From NCBI RefSeq assembly GCF_016909575.1, contig NZ_JAFBGA010000005.1, positions 186,001 to 250,000 of the forward strand: 64,000 nt of DNA, written 5' to 3'. Position numbers and translations under genes: made by a program. Below the pieces are notes generated by a model. It made no database searches. It was not told the DNA's origin and was given only the letters and a program-made list of their open reading frames with translations. Positions 15,472 through 22,933 of this stretch are shown here, piece after piece (positions within the stretch are counted from its first letter, which is position 1; every line of letters starts with the position of its first letter). Source of the DNA: Streptomyces sp. HB132 (GTDB lineage: Bacteria > Actinomycetota > Actinomycetes > Streptomycetales > Streptomycetaceae).

Positions 15472-16547
15472 GCCGTTTACTGCGTACAGCCCTCGCCGCC
15501 GCGCTCACCGCCGGCACCCCGCTCCTCCTCGCCACGCCGTCCCCGGCGGCCGAAGCGGCCACCGCGTACTACGTCTCGCCGTCCGGGAGCGACTCCGCCG
15601 CCGGTACGTCGACGGGCGCGCCGCTCGCCACGGTCCAGAAGGCACTGGAGCTGGCGCCCACGGGCGCGGTGGTGCGTCTCGCGGCCGGCACCTACCGGCA
15701 GGACGTCGTCACCACGCGCCCCGGCGTCACGATCACCGGGCCGTCGAACGCCGTGGTGAAGGGTGCGGGCGACAGCAGGATCATCCAGGTGCGGCACGAC
15801 TCGACGACGCTGAGCGGCTTCACCGTCGACGGGCTGCACGGCTCGGCCGACGACGTGGCGGGCTACCGCCTCAAGCTCGTCTACGTCATGAGCACGACGC
15901 CCGGAAACGGGGTGGGCGCCCTGCGGATCACCGGGATGACGCTGAAGAACGCCGCGGACGAATGCCTGCGGCTGCGCTACCTGGTCACGGGCGCCGAGGT
16001 GGACGACAACACCATCACCGACTGCGGGGTGGCCGACTTCAAGTTCGGCGGAGGCGGCAAGAACGGCGAGGGGATCTACCTCGGCACGGCGCCCGAGCAG
16101 CAGGGCGCCAACGGCGCCCCGGACGCGGCGGCCGACGTCAGCAGGAACAACCGCATCCACCACAACACCATCGCCACCCGGGGCAACGAGTGCGTGGACG
16201 TGAAGGAGAACGCGACGAACAACTACGTCGAGTACAACGACTGCAGCGGGCAGAAGGACCCTGGTTCCGGTGGGCTCGACGCACGCGGCAGCGGCAACAT
16301 CTTCCGCTACAACACCGTGCACGACAACGTGGGAGCGGGTGTCCGCCTCGGCGGTGACACCGCGACCGACGGCATCGGCACGAGCGTGTACGGCAACACG
16401 ATCACCGGCAACGCGGCCGGTGGCATCAAGTTCATGCGCACCCCGCAGGGCCCGGTGTGCACCAACACCATGGGCGGCAACACCGGCGGCGACGCGGTGG
16501 GCACCTACGCCGACGCGTACGACCCGACCGGAGCGTGCCCGCAGTGA
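15468..16547 (+). CDS. Secreted right-handed beta-helix protein (putative lyase)
   Basis: A 359-residue protein with a Sec-type signal peptide (first ~30 residues, ending ATPSPAAEA) and an AGGAGG ribosome binding site. The mature start YYVSPSGSDSAAGT is the DUF1565/PL9-like N-cap. It is followed by parallel beta-helix coils with Asn ladders (NRIHHNTIATRGNECVDV, NYVEYNDCSG, SVYGNTITGNAAGG). Such proteins are pectate-, alginate- or chondroitin-type lyases or binding scaffolds. The operon setting suggests an extracellular endo-lyase for a uronate polymer. Four cysteines may form disulfides outside the cell. The stop codon overlaps the next start (GTGA). Confidence 0.8.
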   Translation: MSRLLRTALAAALTAGTPLLLATPSPAAEAATAYYVSPSGSDSAAGTSTGAPLATVQKALELAPTGAVVRLAAGTYRQDVVTTRPGVTITGPSNAVVKGAGDSRIIQVRHDSTTLSGFTVDGLHGSADDVAGYRLKLVYVMSTTPGNGVGALRITGMTLKNAADECLRLRYLVTGAEVDDNTITDCGVADFKFGGGGKNGEGIYLGTAPEQQGANGAPDAAADVSRNNRIHHNTIATRGNECVDVKENATNNYVEYNDCSGQKDPGSGGLDARGSGNIFRYNTVHDNVGAGVRLGGDTATDGIGTSVYGNTITGNAAGGIKFMRTPQGPVCTNTMGGNTGGDAVGTYADAYDPTGACPQ

Positions 16548-17689
16548 CCGTCCGGGGGCCCGCGAGACGCGGGGTACTGACGGCCGCCGCCGCGGGAGTG
16601 GCCGCGGTCGCGGCGACGGCTCCCACCGCCCGGGCGGCACAGGCTGAGAAACCGGGCACGGTCTGGGCCACGTCCTGGTCCACGGCACAGACCGCGCCGA
16701 CCGCTACGGACACGGTGGCGTCCGCCGGGCTGACCGACGGGGTGTTCACCGCGACCGTGCGTCTCTCGGCCGGTGGCCGGGTGCGTCTGAGGTACGGGCA
16801 CGCCTTCGGGGCCGTACCCGTGCTGATCGGTCCGGTGACCGCCGGCGGGCGGGCGGTGACGTTCGGCGGGCGGCGGCAGACGTGGCTGGCCGCGGGGGCG
16901 TCGCTGACCAGCGATCCGGTCGACGGCCTGAGCGTGCCGGACGGGTCGGCGCTGACCGTGGAGACGAGGCTGCCGGGTCCCACCGGTCCGTTGTCCTTCC
17001 ACCGCAACACGCATGCTTCGCACAGCGTGGACGGGGTGCGCACCACCTCGGTGTTCCTCCTGACGGGCGTCGAGGTGACCGGCGCCCGCGGCCCCGCCGT
17101 CGCCGTACTCGGCGACTCGCTCACGGAGGGCGTCGGCACACCCGACGACGCCGATCTGCGCTGGCCGGACCAGCTGGCCCGGTGGCTTCCCGGATCGGCC
17201 GTCGCCAACCTCGGCGTGAGCGGCAACCGGCTGTTGCTGGACGACGCCCGGTTCGGGCCCGGCGGCCAGGCGCGGTTCGACCGCGACGTCCTCGCGCTGC
17301 CCGGTCTGCGTACCGTGCTGGTCCAGCTCGGCGTCAACGACCTGCAGCAGCCGCCGGCCCAGACGGATGCCTCGCTCGTCCTGGACGGATTCCGCCAACT
17401 GGTGCTGCGGGCCCGGAGCGCGAAGCTCAGGATCATCGGCGCGACCATCACGCCGTTCGAGGGATGGATCCGCTGGACGCCGGAGCTCGACGAAGTGCGG
17501 CAGCGGGTCAACCGCGCCGTGCGCACCGGCCACCTGTTCGACGAGGTCGCCGATTTCGACAGCGCGCTGCGCGACCCCGACCGGCCGTCGCGCATGCGGC
17601 CCGCCCTCGACAGCGGTGACGGTCTGCACCCCAATCCATCCGGTCACGCCGCGCTCGCCGGGGCCGTCGACCGCCGACACCTGCTGTGA
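16544..17689 (+). CDS. Tat-exported SGNH/GDSL esterase
   Basis: A 381-residue hydrolase starting at the GTG that overlaps the previous stop. A twin-arginine signal (ARRGVLTAAAAGVAA) ends near residue 31. An N-terminal beta-rich region (about 35-180) precedes the SGNH core: block I AVLGDSLTEG with nucleophile S192, block II Gly/Asn in NLGVSGNRL, block III GVND, and a C-terminal DGLHPNPSGH with the Asp/His pair. This two-domain layout is typical of carbohydrate esterases (CE2/CE3-like). It probably removes acetyl groups from the polysaccharide outside the cell so that the lyases can act. Confidence 0.86.
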   Translation: MTVRGPARRGVLTAAAAGVAAVAATAPTARAAQAEKPGTVWATSWSTAQTAPTATDTVASAGLTDGVFTATVRLSAGGRVRLRYGHAFGAVPVLIGPVTAGGRAVTFGGRRQTWLAAGASLTSDPVDGLSVPDGSALTVETRLPGPTGPLSFHRNTHASHSVDGVRTTSVFLLTGVEVTGARGPAVAVLGDSLTEGVGTPDDADLRWPDQLARWLPGSAVANLGVSGNRLLLDDARFGPGGQARFDRDVLALPGLRTVLVQLGVNDLQQPPAQTDASLVLDGFRQLVLRARSAKLRIIGATITPFEGWIRWTPELDEVRQRVNRAVRTGHLFDEVADFDSALRDPDRPSRMRPALDSGDGLHPNPSGHAALAGAVDRRHLL

Positions 17690-17700
17690 GGACACGAACC

Positions 17701-20118
17701 ATGACCCCATCCCCGGGCACCGGCACCACACGCCGCACCGTCCTGACCGGAGCGGCGGCGCTCGGCGCGGCCGTCACCCTGCCCCTCACCGTTACCCCCC
17801 AGGCCGCGCACGCCGCCGCCGAGGAGACCGGAGCGCTGCGTGCCCGATGGCACACCCTGCTGACGGGAGGCCCCGGCCTCGACCTCACCGACGAGCGGAT
17901 CGCGGCGGCCGTCGCCCGGACCGGCCGGGCCGCCACCACCGCTGCCAAGGGTCTCGACCCGTCCCGTGCGGAGGGGCTGTTCGCGGATCTGACCAGCACG
18001 ACGCTCTCCAACCACGTCACCACGTCGTTCAAGCGCCTCGCGACGATCGCGACCGCGTGGGCGGTCCCCGGTACCCCGCAGCACGGTGACACCTCCTTGC
18101 GTGACCTGCTGCTCGCGGGTGTCGACTGGATGCTGACGAACCGTTACGGCTCCGGCCACACCCGCTTCGACAACGACTGGGACTGGGAGATCGGCTCGGC
18201 CCTCGCGCTCAACGACGTGTCCGTGCTGCTGTACGACGTACTCGGCGCGGACCGGCTGGAGCGCGTCACGACCGCGGTGCGGCACTACACCCCCGACCCG
18301 AATCTGTGGCGCGTCGACCGGCAGATCGCCACCGGCGCCAACCGTGTCTGGGTCTGCACCGTGGTCGCCGTCAACGCCGTACTGCGTGACGACGGCGGTT
18401 CCCTGGCCCGGGTGCGTGACGCTCTTTCGGACGTCGAGGGTTCGGGGGCCAACAGCGTCCTGGCCTTCAACGACCGCGCTGACGGTACGGCGGGAACGAG
18501 AGAGGGCTTCTACGCGGACGGCTCGTTCCTGCAGCACTACAAGCACCCGTACAACGGCGGCTACGGCAAGGAGCTGCTCAACAGTCTCTCCCGGCTGCTG
18601 AACCTGCTGGCAGGCACGGACTGGGCGGTCACCGACCCCGATCTCGACAACGTCCGTGCCTGGGTCCTCGACGGTTTCGACCCGTTGCTGGCACGCGGCG
18701 ATGTGATGGCGTCGGTGTGCGGGCGGGAGATCGCACGTCCCAGCAAGCAGGGCCACGCGTCGGCCCAGACCGTCGTCGAGGCGGTGCTGCGGCTGATCCC
18801 GAGCTTCCCCGGTGAGACGGGCGACGGCTTCACGGCGCTGGTCAAACAGTGGATCGCCGAGGACACCTACCGCGACTTCCTCGCGGTCACCGACCCGGCG
18901 TCCCTCGTCGCGGCGCTGCGGATCATCGATTCGCCCGTCCCGGCGCGCGGCCCGCTGGTCGCCCACAAGCAGCACCCCCGGATGGACAAGGCCGCGCACC
19001 ACCGGCCCTCGTTCGCACTGGGCATATCGGCGTATTCGAGCCGGATCTACAACTACGAGTCGATCCAGAACGAGAATCTGCACGGCTGGCACCTCTCCGA
19101 CGGCATGGTGCTGCTGTACACGGACGACCTCGGGCACTACAGCGAGGACTACTGGCCCACCGTCGACCCCACCCGGCTGCCGGGCACCACCGTCGTCGCG
19201 GGCCGGCCCGGGGACGCCGCGGGTCAGCGCACGGCGAGCACCGCCGACTGGGCGGGCGGCACCGCTCTGCCGGGGACGACCCTCGGCGCCTACGGCATGG
19301 AGCTTCGGGCGTACGCAAGCACGCTGCGCGGCCTCAAGAGCTGGTTCTGCCTGGACGACGTGATCGCGTGTACCGGGTCCGGCATCAGCGCGGACGACGG
19401 CGCCGTGGAGACGGTCGTGGAGAACCGCAAGCTTCACGATCCGGCCGCCACGCTCCTGGTGAACGGCACCGCCGCACCCGGCGGCACGGACTGGTCGGCG
19501 TCCCTCGGCAAGGTCAGGTGGCTGCACCTCGAAGGAACCGGGGGCTACATCTTCCCCGAACCCACCGGCCTGCGCGGTCTGCGCGGTCTGCGTGAGGAAC
19601 GCACCGCGACCTGGCGGGAGATCAATCTCAAGTACGGCACGGACACACCGGTCACCCGCCCCTACCTGACGCTGTGGCAGGACCACGGGACATCTCCCGC
19701 CGGTGCCGGCTACTTCTGGCTCCAGGCCCCGGCTGCCTCCGCGGCGCGGACCCGGCAGTGGTCGGCGGCGCCTCCGGTGCGGCTGGTCTCCCGGTCGACG
19801 GCGGTGCACGCGGTACGCCGCACCGCGGACGGGCTGCTCGCGGCGAACTTCTGGGCCGCGGGCACGGCCCAGGAGCTGACCTCCGACGGCCCCGCCTCGG
19901 TGCTGCTGCGCCCGGACGGCAGGACGCTCACGGTGGCCCTGTCCGACCCGACACAGCTGCGGTCATCCGTGGTGCTCGATCTCGCCCGGCCCGGCCTCAC
20001 CGTCGCCGCCGCGGATCCCGGTATCCGCACCACCGCCACCGGCCGGGGCCTGCGGATCACCGCGGACACGGCCGGTCTGCACGGCGCGACCCTCACCCTC
20101 ACCCTGAAGAGGAGCTAG
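17701..20118 (+). CDS. Tat-exported PL8-family polysaccharide lyase
   Basis: An 805-residue extracellular lyase of the hyaluronate/chondroitin AC/xanthan lyase family. A twin-arginine signal (TTRRTVLTGAAALGAA) is followed by an alpha-toroid and then beta-sandwich domains. Catalytic residues fit the family: Asn214 (TGANRVWVC), His279 and Tyr288 (DGSFLQH then PYNGGYG), and the Arg pair 342/346 (GREIAR). The central NYESIQNENLHGWHLSDGM block is characteristic. GAGGA lies eight bases before this ATG; a GTG at 17686 overlapping the GDSL stop is a possible alternative. It should cleave an acidic polymer by beta-elimination; the family alone does not separate hyaluronan, chondroitin and xanthan. Confidence 0.9.
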   Translation: MTPSPGTGTTRRTVLTGAAALGAAVTLPLTVTPQAAHAAAEETGALRARWHTLLTGGPGLDLTDERIAAAVARTGRAATTAAKGLDPSRAEGLFADLTSTTLSNHVTTSFKRLATIATAWAVPGTPQHGDTSLRDLLLAGVDWMLTNRYGSGHTRFDNDWDWEIGSALALNDVSVLLYDVLGADRLERVTTAVRHYTPDPNLWRVDRQIATGANRVWVCTVVAVNAVLRDDGGSLARVRDALSDVEGSGANSVLAFNDRADGTAGTREGFYADGSFLQHYKHPYNGGYGKELLNSLSRLLNLLAGTDWAVTDPDLDNVRAWVLDGFDPLLARGDVMASVCGREIARPSKQGHASAQTVVEAVLRLIPSFPGETGDGFTALVKQWIAEDTYRDFLAVTDPASLVAALRIIDSPVPARGPLVAHKQHPRMDKAAHHRPSFALGISAYSSRIYNYESIQNENLHGWHLSDGMVLLYTDDLGHYSEDYWPTVDPTRLPGTTVVAGRPGDAAGQRTASTADWAGGTALPGTTLGAYGMELRAYASTLRGLKSWFCLDDVIACTGSGISADDGAVETVVENRKLHDPAATLLVNGTAAPGGTDWSASLGKVRWLHLEGTGGYIFPEPTGLRGLRGLREERTATWREINLKYGTDTPVTRPYLTLWQDHGTSPAGAGYFWLQAPAASAARTRQWSAAPPVRLVSRSTAVHAVRRTADGLLAANFWAAGTAQELTSDGPASVLLRPDGRTLTVALSDPTQLRSSVVLDLARPGLTVAAADPGIRTTATGRGLRITADTAGLHGATLTLTLKRS

Positions 20119-20122
20119 ACCC

Positions 20123-21097
20123 TTGCTGTTCGACATGCCCCTGGAGCGGCTTCGTGAGTACCGGCCGGAGCCGGAGGAGCCAGCCGACTTCGACGCGTTC
20201 TGGGACAAGACCCTCGGCGAGACGGCCCGCCACGACCTGGGTGTCGCGTTCGTCCCGTACGAGGCCGGTTTCACGACTGTGGACGTGTACGACGTCACGT
20301 TCAACGGCTGGGGCGGGCAGCCGGTGAAGGCGTGGCTCGTACTCCCCCGCGTCCGCTCGGGTCCGCTGCCGGCCGTGGTGCAGTACATCGGGTACAACGG
20401 CGGCCGTGGCATCCCGTACTCCTGGCTGACCTGGAGTGCGCTGGGCTACGCCCACCTGGTGATGGACAACCGGGGCCAGGGCGGCGGCGGGAAGAACACC
20501 TCGGACACCGCGGACCTCGGGCCGGACGGCCATGGCTCCTCCTCGCCCGGCTTCCTCACCCGCGGCATCGAGGACCCGAACCGGCACTACTACCGCCGTC
20601 TCATCACCGACGCCGTGCGCGCGGTCGACGCCGTGAAGGCCCACGGGGCCGTGGACTCCTCACGGGTCGCGGTGCTGGGCGGCAGCCAGGGAGGCGGCCT
20701 CGCGCTCGCCGTCGCCGGGCTGCGCGACGACGTCGCGGCGGCCGTCGCCGACGTCCCGTTCCTCTGCCACTTCCGGCGCGCCTCGCAGATCACGGACTCG
20801 GGCCCCTACGCGGAGATCGCCCGCTGGCTGTCCGGTCACCGCTTCCGGACCGAGGAGGCGATGGAGACCCTGTCCTACTTCGACGGGGTCAACTTCGCGG
20901 CGCGGGCGACCGCCCCGGCGTGGTTCTCGGTCGGACTGATGGACCGGATATGCCCGTCGTCGACGGTGTTCGCGGCGTACCACGCGTACGCGGGCCCCGC
21001 CGAGCTGGAGGTGTTCACGTACAACGGTCACGAGGGCGGCGCGGAGTACGACCTGCCGCGGAAGCTCGGGGCGCTGCGCGGGGTGTTCGGCCGCTGA
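20123..21097 (+). CDS. Acetyl-xylan-esterase-like deacetylase (AXE1/CE7)
   Basis: A 324-residue cytosolic alpha/beta-hydrolase of the acetyl xylan esterase/cephalosporin C deacetylase family. The N-terminal FDAFWDKTL, the RGQGG motif (MDNRGQGGG), the nucleophile elbow GGSQGG (Ser188), an Asp in GLMDRICPSST and the late GHEGG His match CE7 enzymes, which deacetylate short oligosaccharides. A TTG start is chosen because AAGAGGAG sits eight bases upstream; ATG at 20135 is an alternative. It closes the operon, so import of partly acetylated oligomers is likely. Confidence 0.87.
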   Translation: MLFDMPLERLREYRPEPEEPADFDAFWDKTLGETARHDLGVAFVPYEAGFTTVDVYDVTFNGWGGQPVKAWLVLPRVRSGPLPAVVQYIGYNGGRGIPYSWLTWSALGYAHLVMDNRGQGGGGKNTSDTADLGPDGHGSSSPGFLTRGIEDPNRHYYRRLITDAVRAVDAVKAHGAVDSSRVAVLGGSQGGGLALAVAGLRDDVAAAVADVPFLCHFRRASQITDSGPYAEIARWLSGHRFRTEEAMETLSYFDGVNFAARATAPAWFSVGLMDRICPSSTVFAAYHAYAGPAELEVFTYNGHEGGAEYDLPRKLGALRGVFGR

Positions 21098-21129
21098 AGG
21101 CCTCGTTGGTGAGGGCGTCCGGGAGGTGG

Positions 21130-22704
21130 TCACCGGCCCAGCGCCGCCATGGCGGCGTTGTGGCCGGGCACCCCGCTGACCCCGCCGCCGCGCACCGCTC
21201 CCGCCCCGCACAGCAGGACGTTGGCGTGGGCGGTCTCGACACCCCAGCGGCCCGTCTCCTCCGTGGCGTAGGGGAAGGAGAGGTCCCGGTGGAAGATGTG
21301 GCCGCCGGGCAGCCTCAGGTCGCGCTCCAGGTCCAGGGGGGTTTTCGCCTCGATGCACGGTCTGCCGTCGGCGTCGAGGGCGAGGCAGTCGGCGATCGGT
21401 TCCTCGAGATGGGTGTCGAGTTGGGCCAGGGTCGCGTCGAGCAGTGCGGTGCGTGTCGCCTCGTTGTCCGCCGTGAAGAGCCGGGCGGGGGTGTGCAGGC
21501 CGAACAGGGTCAGTGTCTGGTAGCCGCGCGCCGCGAGGTCGGGGCCGAGGATCGACGGGTCGGTCAGCGAGTGACAGTAGATCTCCGAGGGCGGGGCACC
21601 GGGCAGGCGGCCCTCTGCCGCCTCGCGGTAGGCGTCCGCCAGTTGTCCGTAGCCTTCGGCGATGTGGAAGGTACCGGCGAACGCCCGGCGCGGGTCGACG
21701 GAGTGGTCACGCAGCTTCGGCAGCCGGGTGAGCAGCATGTTCACCTTCAGCTGGGAGCCCTCGGCAGGGGCCGGCGGGGCCTCGCCGAGGAGTTCGGCCA
21801 GTGCCTGCGGCGACGCGTTGACCAGGACTTCGCGCGCACCGACGACGTGTTCCCCGTCGGGCGAGCGGACTGTCACCTCCGCGCGGGTGCCGTCGGTCTC
21901 GATGCGGGTCGCTTCGTGCAGCACGCGGATCTCGGCCCCCGCCGCGCGGGCCGCGCCCGCCAGGGCGTCGGTGAGTGCGCCCATCCCGCCGACCGGGACG
22001 TCCCAGTCGCCGGTGGAATTGCCGATCACGTGGTAGAGGAAGCAGCGGTTCTGCGAGAGGGACGGGTCGTGGGCGTCGGCGAACGTACCGATCAGCCCGT
22101 CGGTGAGCACGACGCCGCGCACGAGGTCGTCGGTGAAGTTCTCCTCGACGGCGACGCCGATGGGCTCCTCGAACAGCATGCGCCAGGCGTCCGCGTCGCC
22201 GACGCGCGCCCGCAGGTCCTCGCGGCCCGGCAGGGGCTCGGTGAGGGTCGGGAACACGCGCTCGGCGACCCGCCCCGTCATCGCGTAGAAGCGCTGCCAC
22301 GCCTCGTACTCCCGGTTGTCGCCGGTGAGTGCGGCGAAGGACTCCCGCGTGCCGTCACCGCCGACGAGCAGCCCGCCCGGTCGGCCGCCGCGCGTCACCG
22401 GGGTGTACGAGGAGACCGTGCGCTTGCGGACGCCGAAGTCGACGCCGAGCTCGCGGACGATCTTCTGCGGGAGGAGCGAGACGAGGTACGAGTAGCGGGA
22501 GAGCCGGGCGTCCACGCCCTCGAAGGGCCGGGTCGACACGGCTGCTCCCCCGGTGCTGCCGAGGCGTTCCAGGACCAGCACGGACCGGCCGGCGCGGGCC
22601 AGGTAGGCGGCGGCGACCAGGCCGTTGTGGCCGCCTCCGACGATCACCGTGTCGTATGCGGCGTGCGTGGGCGTGCCGGGTGAGGCCGTCTCGTCTGCGG
22701 GCAT
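21130..22704 (-). CDS. Phytoene-desaturase-like FAD oxidoreductase
   Basis: A 524-residue flavoprotein of the CrtI/PYROXD2 group. The dinucleotide-binding GxGxxG motif is at residues ~20-31 (VIVGGGHNGLVAAAYLAR), followed by LERLGSTGGAAVST. The C-terminal FAD contact (LCGAGAVRGGGVSGVPGHNAA) is intact. There is no adjacent carotenoid gene (no CrtB or CrtE), so a carotenoid role is unlikely and the substrate is unknown. The start has AGGAAG upstream. It converges on the lyase operon with 32 bp between stops and no clear terminator. Confidence 0.85.
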   Translation of the reverse strand: MPADETASPGTPTHAAYDTVIVGGGHNGLVAAAYLARAGRSVLVLERLGSTGGAAVSTRPFEGVDARLSRYSYLVSLLPQKIVRELGVDFGVRKRTVSSYTPVTRGGRPGGLLVGGDGTRESFAALTGDNREYEAWQRFYAMTGRVAERVFPTLTEPLPGREDLRARVGDADAWRMLFEEPIGVAVEENFTDDLVRGVVLTDGLIGTFADAHDPSLSQNRCFLYHVIGNSTGDWDVPVGGMGALTDALAGAARAAGAEIRVLHEATRIETDGTRAEVTVRSPDGEHVVGAREVLVNASPQALAELLGEAPPAPAEGSQLKVNMLLTRLPKLRDHSVDPRRAFAGTFHIAEGYGQLADAYREAAEGRLPGAPPSEIYCHSLTDPSILGPDLAARGYQTLTLFGLHTPARLFTADNEATRTALLDATLAQLDTHLEEPIADCLALDADGRPCIEAKTPLDLERDLRLPGGHIFHRDLSFPYATEETGRWGVETAHANVLLCGAGAVRGGGVSGVPGHNAAMAALGR

Positions 22705-22933
22705 GCCGACTTCCTAACACGGGATGATCACCCCTGGACAGAGGTGGCGGCTCCCGACGGTCAGGCGTGGTCACCGGAACGGGTGGCCCGCCGGCGGCCG
22801 CTGCGACAGGGGCTGCTCGGGACCCCGTCCGGGCCCGCCCTTCCCGCGGGATCGCGTCGACGCGGCCGGGGCGCTCACCGTCACGGGGCGGAGATGTGAC
22901 CTCTACCGCCTGCGGGGCGGCCGGGCCCGAAGG

